Below are positions 6,506-14,336 of a stretch of DNA of 14,336 bases, in pieces. The notes under the pieces were generated by a model. The model was not told where the DNA came from and searched no databases. It was given only the letters and a program-made list of their open reading frames with translations. The translations under genes were made by a program, and so were the position numbers. The DNA comes from Pseudomonadota bacterium. Lineage in GTDB: Bacteria > Pseudomonadota > Gammaproteobacteria > Xanthomonadales > Xanthomonadaceae. The stretch's first letter is position 1. Each line of letters starts with the position of its first letter. The stretch is taken from NCBI GenBank assembly GCA_023386795.1, contig JAEWJB010000101.1, positions 1 through 14,336 of the forward strand, given 5' to 3'.

Positions 6506-8512
6506 GTGAACCCTCGCCTTCCGCTCCTGGCCGTCGCCATCGTCGGCGCGCTGTCGCTGTCCGCCTGTCGCCGCGAACCCACCGCGCCGCCCGCCGCCGA
6601 AGCGCCGGCCAAGGCGCCGGCAGAAAGCGCCGATGCGTTCATCGCCCGGGTCAACGAGGAATACAAGGCCGCCTACCCGGAAATCAGCTCGGCGCAGTGG
6701 CTGTCGGCGACCTACATCAACGATGACTCCCAGCGCATCGCCGCCAAGGCCAACGAGCGTGCGCTGACCCAGCTCAACGCCTGGATCGCCCAGGCGCGCC
6801 GTTACGAGGGCCAGCCGATGTCGCCGGACACCGCGCGCGCCCTGCAGCTGCTGCGCCTGATGAGCGCCATGCCCGCGCCGCGCGACCCCGCGCGACTGGC
6901 CGAGCTGACCACCATCGCCAGCCGCATGGAAGGCGACTACGGCGCCGGCACCTATTGCCGCGGTGAAGGCGAGGCCAGGCAGTGCCGCCAGCTGGGCGAA
7001 CTGGAGCAGGTGCTGGCGCGCAGCCGCGACTACGACGAACAGCTCGACGCATGGCAGGGCTGGCACGGCGTGGCCGCACCGATGCGCGCGGACTACCAGC
7101 GCTTCGTCGAGCTCGCCAACGAGGGCGCGCGCGACAGTGGCTTCCAGGACGTGGGGCAGATGTGGCGCAGCGGCTACGACATGCCGCCGCAGCAGATCGC
7201 CGCCGAGACCGACCGCCTGTGGGAACAGGTCAAGCCGCTGTACGAGCAGTTGCAGTGCTATGCGCGCGGCAAGCTGGACGCGCATTACGGCCAGGACAAG
7301 GGCGAGCTGCCCGGCGGCCTGCTGCCGGCGCACCTGATGGGCAACATGTGGCAGCAGGACTGGAGCAACCTGTGGGACCTGCTGCAGCCCTACCCCGGCG
7401 CCGGCGACCTGGACATCACCGCGGCGCTGGAGAAGCAGTACCAGGGCGAACTCAGCGCCGCGCTCACCCGCGTGCCGGGCGGCAGCAACGGCAGCGTGGA
7501 AGCACGCTTCAAGGCGCAACGCGAGGCCGAACTGCGCACCGCCAAGGCGATGACCGAACGCGCGCAGGATTTCTACACCTCGCTGGGCATGCCCAAGCTG
7601 CCGGACGGCTACTGGCAACGTTCGCAGTTCATCAAGCCGCTGGACCGCGACGTGGTCTGCCACGCCAGCGCGTGGGACTTGAACATGGGCGGCGATGCCG
7701 CGCAGAAAACCGGCCCGGACGTGCGCACCAAGATGTGCATCAAGCCGAGCGAGGAAGACTTCACCACCATCTACCACGAACTCGGCCACATCTATTACGA
7801 CCTGGCCTACAACCCGCTGCCGCCGCTGTTCCAGAACGGCGCCAACGACGGCTTCCACGAGGCCATCGGCGATACCGTGGTGCTGGCGATGACGCCCGAT
7901 TACCTGCATTCGGTCGGGCTGGTCGGCGAGGTGCAGCACAGCCGCGAGGCGTTGATCAACGCGCAGATGCGCATGGCGCTGGCCAAGGTGGCGTTCCTGC
8001 CGTTCGGCCTGATGATCGACCGCTGGCGCTGGGGCGTGTTCGACGGCTCGATCACCCCGGACCACTACAACCAGGCCTGGTGGCAGCTGAAGGCCAAGTA
8101 CCAGGGCGTGGCGCCGGTCACCCCGCGCGGCGAACAGTTCTTCGACCCCGGCGCCAAGTACCACGTGCCGGGCAACACGCCCTACACGCGCTACTTCCTC
8201 TCGCACCTGCTGCAGTTCCAGTTCTACAAGGGCCTGTGCCAGGCCGCCGGCTACACCGGCCCCCTGTACGAATGCAGCTTCTACGGCAACAAGGAAGCCG
8301 GGCAGAAGTTCTGGAACATGCTCCAGCGTGGCAACAGCCAGCCGTGGCAGGCCACGCTCAAGGAGCTGACCGGCGAGGACCATGTCGATGCCGGCCCGAT
8401 GCTGGAGTACTTCGCCCCGATGCAGGAATGGCTCAAGCAGCAGAACCAGGGCCGCATGTGCGGCTGGGAAGCGCCGGCACCGGCCGCCCCGGCGAAGCCG
8501 GCCCAGCCGTGA
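6506..8512 (+). CDS. M2-family peptidyl-dipeptidase (ACE-like) lipoprotein
   Basis: Zinc metallopeptidase of 668 residues, homologous to angiotensin-converting enzyme, which removes dipeptides from peptide C-termini. The zinc site is His424-Glu425-Leu-Gly-His428 in TTIYHELGHIYYDLAY, with third ligand Glu452 in NDGFHEAIGDT. The 28-residue spacing from first His to Glu equals that of human ACE. The N-terminus MNPRLPLL...GALSLSAC is a lipoprotein signal with lipobox LSAC and Cys21 as the lipidated residue; a Pro/Ala-rich linker follows, so the enzyme is probably anchored in the envelope. An ACE homologue is known from Xanthomonas (XcACE). The GTG start is preferred because AAGGA lies 6 nt upstream and the signal peptide begins there. 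It lies 82 bp after eptA on the same strand, perhaps with its own promoter. Physiological substrates are unknown. Confidence 0.95.
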   Translation: MNPRLPLLAVAIVGALSLSACRREPTAPPAAEAPAKAPAESADAFIARVNEEYKAAYPEISSAQWLSATYINDDSQRIAAKANERALTQLNAWIAQARRYEGQPMSPDTARALQLLRLMSAMPAPRDPARLAELTTIASRMEGDYGAGTYCRGEGEARQCRQLGELEQVLARSRDYDEQLDAWQGWHGVAAPMRADYQRFVELANEGARDSGFQDVGQMWRSGYDMPPQQIAAETDRLWEQVKPLYEQLQCYARGKLDAHYGQDKGELPGGLLPAHLMGNMWQQDWSNLWDLLQPYPGAGDLDITAALEKQYQGELSAALTRVPGGSNGSVEARFKAQREAELRTAKAMTERAQDFYTSLGMPKLPDGYWQRSQFIKPLDRDVVCHASAWDLNMGGDAAQKTGPDVRTKMCIKPSEEDFTTIYHELGHIYYDLAYNPLPPLFQNGANDGFHEAIGDTVVLAMTPDYLHSVGLVGEVQHSREALINAQMRMALAKVAFLPFGLMIDRWRWGVFDGSITPDHYNQAWWQLKAKYQGVAPVTPRGEQFFDPGAKYHVPGNTPYTRYFLSHLLQFQFYKGLCQAAGYTGPLYECSFYGNKEAGQKFWNMLQRGNSQPWQATLKELTGEDHVDAGPMLEYFAPMQEWLKQQNQGRMCGWEAPAPAAPAKPAQP

Positions 8513-8523
8513 ACCCTGCCCGC

Positions 8524-8551
8524 CCGGCACGCGCTTGCATGCGCGCGCCGG
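8524..8551 (+). other. Strong intercistronic GC hairpin
   Basis: CCGGCACGCGC (8524-8534) and GCGCGCGCCGG (8541-8551) pair at 10 of 11 positions around the loop TTGCAT. The hairpin begins 12 nt after the peptidase stop and ends 41 nt before the next ATG. No T-run follows, so it is not a classical intrinsic terminator; it may protect the upstream mRNA 3' end or reduce read-through. Confidence 0.5.
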
Positions 8552-8592
8552 CGCGGGGACACTGGGAACGTCCGCCCCGCAAGGAATAGACC

Positions 8593-8898
8593 ATGACCCC
8601 GACCTGGAATGTCGACCGCCTGGTGAAGCAGTACGGCCTGCGCCGCGATACCGCCGCGGAGATCGTCGCCGGCCAGGTGCAACACGCGTTGCGCACCGCC
8701 TGGCAGGCGTGGGCGTGGCTGGTGGTGTCGCTGCCGCTGGCAGCCTGGAGCTTCGCGGCTTGGCGCGGCAGCGCATTCTCGGTGTGGCCGCTGTGCCTGT
8801 CGCTGGTGGTCTGGTACCAGATCGGCGTGCGCCTGGCCCAGCCGCGCATCGCCGCGCTGGCGCAGGTGCAGCGCGAACGCATCGAGCGTGCGCGCTAG
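8593..8898 (+). CDS. Small two-helix membrane protein of unknown function
   Basis: Predicted protein of 101 residues that I do not recognise. The N-terminal part (MTPTWNVDRLVKQYGLRRDTAAEIVAG) is soluble and amphipathic. Two Trp-rich hydrophobic stretches follow at about 38-56 and 62-79, separated by a short WRGS turn, and the C-terminus is basic (QVQRERIERAR). This suggests a small inner-membrane hairpin protein with both ends in the cytoplasm. The ATG at 8593 is well supported by AAGGA at 8581-8585, 7 nt upstream. It follows the M2 peptidase gene by 80 bp that include a strong hairpin, so joint transcription is possible but unproven. Its stop is followed within 20 bp by the palindromic repeat that separates it from the convergent gene. 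No function is proposed. Confidence 0.8.
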   Translation: MTPTWNVDRLVKQYGLRRDTAAEIVAGQVQHALRTAWQAWAWLVVSLPLAAWSFAAWRGSAFSVWPLCLSLVVWYQIGVRLAQPRIAALAQVQRERIERAR

Positions 8899-8915
8899 GA
8901 ACCCGAACCCGCTTC

Positions 8916-8992
8916 TGTAGGAGGGGCTTCAGCCCCAACCGCGGAATATCGCGACCGGCTTGATCCCGGTCGCGGCTGAAGCCGCTCCTGCA
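8916..8992. repeat. Complete two-arm extragenic palindromic repeat
   Basis: The left arm begins TGTAGGAGGGGCTTCAGCCC and runs on to 8944. The right arm (8968-8992) is GGTCGCGGCTGAAGCCGCTC plus CTGCA, matching the copy at 48-72. Each arm has its own hairpin: GGGGCT-TC-AGCCCC at 8923-8936 and GCGGCT-GA-AGCCGC in the right arm. Between them GCGACCGG (8951-8958) pairs with CCGGTCGC (8966-8973). The element lies between two convergent genes (stops at 8898 and 9044), where it may act as a transcription or exonuclease barrier. No transposase for it is visible here. Confidence 0.8.
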
Positions 8993-9043
8993 ACGGCCAC
9001 AGTGCGGACGAGCGGAACGATCAGGAACGCGGCGGAAAGCCCA

Positions 9044-9451
9044 TCAACCCGCCTGCTGCGCCCCACGCATCCGTGCCGCCAGCTGTTCCTTGAACTGCTC
9101 GAACTCCATCCCCTCGGCCTTCGCCTCGGCATGCGCGGCGTCCTTCAGCGCGTCCGAATAGGCCAGCCGCACCGGGCGGCCTTCGCGCTCGTGCAGCTCG
9201 CCGGCCAGCATGATCATCGCCAGTACGTGCGCCGCGCTCGGGCTCTCGCCGGCGATGCGGCCATCCATGCCCAGCACCCACTCGCCATCGCGGCGCACGA
9301 TGCCGGCCAACAGCTTGCGTTCGCCATCGCGCAGTTCGGCGTGCGGCTCCACCGGCGTGCCCGGCGCCTGGGGCGCGGAAGCGGCGCGGTTGCGCGCACG
9401 CTCGGCCTGTCGTCGGCGGGCATCGCGGCGCAGCTTGGAATCGGTCGACAT
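9044..9451 (-). CDS. Small conserved-looking hypothetical protein
   Basis: Soluble protein of 135 residues that I do not recognise as a named family. The first 25 residues are strongly basic (SKLRRDARRRQAERARNR), followed by a Pro/Ala linker. A compact central region, RDGERKLLAGIVRRDGEWVLGMDGRIAGESPSAAH in two consecutive parts, looks like a small beta-rich fold. The C-terminal half is helical and charged (EREGRPVRLAYSDALKD, then EFEQFKEQLAARMRG). The Arg-rich start could contact nucleic acid, but that is only a guess. The ATG at 9451 lies 3 bp after the stop of the exporter gene, with GGAG about 8 nt upstream, so the two genes form an operon with this one distal. Its 3' end faces the palindromic repeat. 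Codon usage looks like that of its neighbours. Confidence 0.8.
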   Translation of the reverse strand: MSTDSKLRRDARRRQAERARNRAASAPQAPGTPVEPHAELRDGERKLLAGIVRRDGEWVLGMDGRIAGESPSAAHVLAMIMLAGELHEREGRPVRLAYSDALKDAAHAEAKAEGMEFEQFKEQLAARMRGAQQAG

Positions 9452-9454
9452 GGT

Positions 9455-10711
9455 TCAGGCTCCGGCGGCAGGCGTGGGGGAAGCGACGGGCATCCGCGAC
9501 TGGCGCCGGTAGCTGCGCCGCTCCCACCGCCACAATAGCCAGCCGACGAGGAAAAATCCCGTCGCGCCGAGGGCCAGGTGCAGCGGCGAGTCGCTGAGGA
9601 GCGGCGACACCACGCCGGCCACCATCGTGTTGATCATCAGCTGCACGAACATCTGCAACGAGGACGCCAGCCCGCGTTGTTGCGGCGCCAGGTCGATCAC
9701 CGACAGCGCCAGGATCGGGAAGATCAGGCCCATGCCGGTGCCGCCCAGGAAGATCGGAATCACCGCCCACGGCACGCTGATCTGCGCCACCGAGAGCGTA
9801 TAGGCCAGGTTGCTCACCGCCGACAGCAGGATCAGCCAGTAGCCCAGGCGCACCTGCACCTTCGGCGTGGCCTTGCCGGCCATGCGCCCGGACAGGAACG
9901 CGCCCAGCGTCAGGCCGCCGATGGTGGGGATGAACAACCAGGCGAAATCGCCCTCGCCCAGCCGCAGGTGCTGCATCACCATCACCGGCGCCGAGGCGAT
10001 GTACAGGAACACGCCGCCGAAGGTGAAGCCGCCGGCGCCGGCCAGGCGCAGGAAACGCGGCGACAGGCCGATGCGCCGGTAGTCGTGCAGCAGGCGGCCG
10101 GCATGCAGGGGCGTGCGCGCCGCCGGCGGATGGGTTTCGGGCAGCGCGAGGAGCGTGGCGATGAGCAGCAGTGCGGCGAAGGCGACGAGGAACCAGAAGA
10201 TCAGCGGCCAGCCGGCGCCCGTGGCGAGCAGCCAGCCGCCGATGATCGGGGCGATGGCCGGCGCCACGCCGAAGATCATCGAGACCTGGCTCATCAGCCG
10301 TTGCGCATCGTGGCCATGGAACAGGTCACGGATCACCGCGCGCCCGACGATCACGCCCACGCCGGCCGACACGCCCTGAAAGGCGCGGAACAGCAGCAGC
10401 GTGGACAGGTCGCGCGACAGCGCACACCCGATGGAGGCGCCGATGAACAGCACCAGCCCGCCGAGGATTACCCGGCGCCGGCCCCAGGCATCGGAGAGCG
10501 GGCCGTGGGCCAGGCTCATCAGCCCGTAGAACAGCAGGTAGATGCTCACCGTCTGCTGGATCGCCACCGGGTCGGCATGCAGCCGCTGCTCCAGCTGGGT
10601 GAAGGCCGGGAAGATGGTGTCGATCGAGAACGGGCCGAACATCGCCAGGCCCGCCAGCAGCAGGGCCATGCGGCGGGTGGAGGGCGCGGTCTGGGCGGGG
10701 GCGGTGTTCAC
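9455..10711 (-). CDS. MFS drug-resistance exporter, Bcr/CflA family
   Basis: Inner-membrane major-facilitator transporter of 418 residues with twelve hydrophobic segments. Proteins of this family (Bcr, CflA) expel bicyclomycin, chloramphenicol or other small molecules by proton antiport; the substrate cannot be read from sequence. TM1 has the family pattern FGPFSIDTIFPAF, with the acidic Asp typical of drug/H+ antiporters. Motif A, GPLSDAWGRRRV, lies at residues 70-81 between TM2 and TM3, and the TM4-TM5 region (RAFQGVSAGVGVIVGRAVIRDLF, quoted here in two halves RAFQGVSAGVG and VIVGRAVIRDLF) fits motifs B and C. The start is the GTG at 10711, supported by AAGGA at 10721-10717 five nt upstream; an internal ATG 14 codons in would give a shorter protein. 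The small hypothetical gene follows after 3 bp. Confidence 0.93.
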   Translation of the reverse strand: MNTAPAQTAPSTRRMALLLAGLAMFGPFSIDTIFPAFTQLEQRLHADPVAIQQTVSIYLLFYGLMSLAHGPLSDAWGRRRVILGGLVLFIGASIGCALSRDLSTLLLFRAFQGVSAGVGVIVGRAVIRDLFHGHDAQRLMSQVSMIFGVAPAIAPIIGGWLLATGAGWPLIFWFLVAFAALLLIATLLALPETHPPAARTPLHAGRLLHDYRRIGLSPRFLRLAGAGGFTFGGVFLYIASAPVMVMQHLRLGEGDFAWLFIPTIGGLTLGAFLSGRMAGKATPKVQVRLGYWLILLSAVSNLAYTLSVAQISVPWAVIPIFLGGTGMGLIFPILALSVIDLAPQQRGLASSLQMFVQLMINTMVAGVVSPLLSDSPLHLALGATGFFLVGWLLWRWERRSYRRQSRMPVASPTPAAGA

Positions 10712-10950
10712 GCGAATCCTTGGCTGTGCGGGCCAACGCCGGAGCAGCTGGCAGGGCCGGGCCAGCTGGCTCGGCACGGTGCGGGCGATGGATAACGGCA
10801 ACGGCGGCGGCGCCAGCCCGGGCGGGCCGGCGCGCCGACGCATCCGGGAGGGCGCCAGCTTACTGGATGCGGCCGGCCGGGGCATCCCGACCGGGGACGC
10901 GCATTCATCCGCGCGCAGGCCGCCCGGCGCGGCGGAAAACGCCCGCCGCG
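10712..10950. other. Divergent intergenic region between MFS gene and gcvP leader
   Basis: I see no gene in this GC-rich stretch. It should contain the minus-strand promoter of the exporter, but no convincing -35/-10 pair is visible. AAGGA at 10721-10717 is the exporter's ribosome-binding site. CAGCTGGC occurs twice in direct repeat, at 10745-10752 and 10763-10770, and the second lies in the 10-bp palindrome GCCAGCTGGC (10761-10770). This could be an operator for a repressor of the exporter, but no regulator gene is adjacent. Confidence 0.4.
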
Positions 10951-10954
10951 CCCT

Positions 10955-10960
10955 TATAAT
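10955..10960 (+). promoter_or_regulatory. gcvP promoter, -10 element
   Basis: A perfect TATAAT in an otherwise very GC-rich region, about 14 bp before the first aptamer stem, in the right place for transcription to begin just ahead of the riboswitch. The -35 region at the expected 16-17 bp distance (around 10932-10938, GCGGAAA) is poor, so an activator or an extended contact may assist. Confidence 0.65.
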
Positions 10961-10973
10961 GCCGGCCAACACC

Positions 10974-11173
10974 GCAGGCGGTGGGAGAAGCGGGCTTGCC
11001 CGCTGCCGAAGGCGCAATCGCCCGTAATCGCTCAGGCTCCCATACCACTCCCTGCGTGGTGCGCGCGGCACGGCGCACCCCAACACTCTGGAGAGACCGG
11101 TTCGATCCGGCGCCGAAGGGGCACGAGAGGTGGAGCGATCCACCTTTCCAAACTCTCAGGCAAAAGGACAGAG
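10974..11173 (+). promoter_or_regulatory. Tandem glycine riboswitch (two aptamers)
   Basis: Aptamer 1 is closed by GCAGG plus GTGG (10974-10984) pairing with CCAC plus CCTGC (11045-11055). It contains the core TGCCGAAGGCGCAA and GCTCAGGC. Aptamer 2 is closed by CTCTG (11086-11090) and CAGAG (11169-11173). It contains GGAGAG, the core GCCGAAGGGGCA and the highly conserved AAACTCTCAGGCAAAAGGAC. Both match the glycine riboswitch family closely, and the gene downstream is a glycine decarboxylase, the classical target. Glycine binding is expected to turn gcvP on. The linker between aptamers is longer than usual because it holds a hairpin, GGTGCGC (11058-11064) with GCGCACC (11073-11079). Confidence 0.96.
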
Positions 11174-11277
11174 GGGCGCGAGGAACACTTCGTGGTCGCT
11201 TGCGCCCTGCTTCCGGCAGCCGCGTGGACGATGCGAGGCGCACTTCGCCGCCCTCCTCTTCCTGCCGGAACATCGCC
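11174..11277 (+). promoter_or_regulatory. Structured leader, probable expression platform of the riboswitch
   Basis: GGGCGCGAG (11174-11182) pairs with CTTGCGCCC (11199-11207) in a 9-bp stem directly abutting aptamer 2. No T-run follows, so it is not an intrinsic terminator. TTCCGGCAG (11211-11219) is the exact reverse complement of CTGCCGGAA (11262-11270). The second arm contains GGAA, the only Shine-Dalgarno-like stretch, 7 nt before the gcvP ATG at 11278. Pairing would hide the ribosome-binding site. A local alternative, CTGC-TTCCG-GCAG (11207-11219), could compete for the first arm. How glycine shifts the balance is not evident from sequence. Confidence 0.55.
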
Positions 11278-14145
<2,868 letters not shown>

Positions 14146-14194
14146 GGATTTCTCGCTCGGCGCTTTTCTGAAAGTTTTGTGTGTGTTTTTTTTG

Positions 14195-14219
14195 GGGAGG
14201 CTTCGGCCTCCCTTTTTTT
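14195..14219 (+). terminator. Intrinsic terminator of gcvP
   Basis: GGGAGGC (14195-14201), the stable tetraloop TTCG, GCCTCCC (14206-14212) and seven T residues (14213-14219) form a textbook Rho-independent terminator 50 bp after the gcvP stop. An eight-T run also precedes the stem, so the minus strand has A residues after its stem and the element works in the plus direction only. Confidence 0.95.
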
Positions 14220-14239
14220 GCGCGCTTTTTGATTTTCGG

Positions 14240-14336
14240 CCTTCGATGTAGGTCGGCTCGCATTGATCTCGTGCGGCCAGCGGGGACGCCACCGTGTCGG
14301 GACACGCCGTGAATCCATCCATGGAGGCTCGTAGGC
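14240..14336. repeat. Probable dispersed intergenic repeat, cut by window end
   Basis: The final stretch contains small palindromes, GTGTC-GG-GACAC (14294-14305) and CCAT-CC-ATGG (14315-14324), within text that resembles intergenic repeats I recall from Xanthomonadaceae genomes (CGTGAATCCATCCATGGAGG). No second copy is in this window, so the identity as a repeat is unproven. The minus-strand open frames across it run through the terminator and are not convincing genes. Confidence 0.35.

Noticed and set aside
6041..8938. Long minus-strand open frame (about 965 codons) opposite eptA and the M2 peptidase
   Set aside because: It spans two well-identified genes and an intergenic hairpin, and its product is low-complexity Arg/Ala/His text without motifs.
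10984..11010. Another copy of the palindromic repeat (AGCGGGCTTGCCCGCT)
   Set aside because: This stem is part of glycine aptamer 1, next to its conserved core, and lacks the repeat's flanking arms.
14195..14219. Bidirectional terminator
   Set aside because: A T-run precedes the stem on the plus strand, so the minus strand lacks a T-tract after its stem; only plus-strand termination is supported.

Overview
This window is GC-rich chromosomal DNA that looks like a gammaproteobacterium of the Xanthomonadales (Lysobacter, Luteimonas, Pseudoxanthomonas or Stenotrophomonas type). The grounds are the ColR/ColS-like two-component pair, the bacterial ACE-like M2 peptidase (a family known from Xanthomonas), a stand-alone gcvP behind a tandem glycine riboswitch, and extragenic repeats built on a GCGGCTGAAGCCGC core. 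The genus cannot be fixed from this sequence alone. I see no phage, insertion sequence, CRISPR, tRNA or rRNA.

Layout. (1) Positions 1-75 hold part of an extragenic palindromic repeat. (2) Positions 101-2090 (minus strand) encode a response regulator and a sensor kinase whose genes overlap by 11 bp. (3) Positions 2194-6423 (plus strand) carry three envelope genes divergent from the regulators: a GT83/ArnT-type lipid A glycosyltransferase, a PAP2 phosphatase, and an EptA-type lipid A phosphoethanolamine transferase whose start overlaps the PAP2 stop (ATGA). (4) Positions 6506-8898 (plus) hold an M2-family peptidyl-dipeptidase lipoprotein and a small two-helix membrane protein, separated by a strong GC hairpin. 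(5) Positions 8916-8992 are a complete extragenic palindromic repeat between convergent genes. (6) Positions 9044-10711 (minus) are a Bcr/CflA-type drug exporter followed, after 3 bp, by a small hypothetical gene. (7) Positions 10712-14220 (plus) contain a promoter, a tandem glycine riboswitch, a structured leader, gcvP and an intrinsic terminator. (8) Positions 14221-14336 hold the start of what looks like another dispersed intergenic repeat.

How it works together. The first 6.4 kb reads as a self-contained outer-membrane remodelling module: a metal- or envelope-sensing kinase/regulator pair next to enzymes that decorate or dephosphorylate lipid A, the usual route to cationic-peptide (polymyxin) and metal tolerance. 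The most interesting observation is a candidate operator for this regulator. GTCGG/GTCGA half-sites spaced 10-11 bp apart (the OmpR-family spacing) occur as two opposed pairs in the divergent promoter region at 2134-2168, and again as one pair at 3961-3977 just upstream of PAP2-eptA. The second point of interest is the gcvP leader: the tandem aptamer has an extra hairpin in its linker and is followed by a 9-bp inverted repeat whose 3' arm covers the apparent ribosome-binding site, which suggests translational rather than terminator-based control. No gene family here is itself new.
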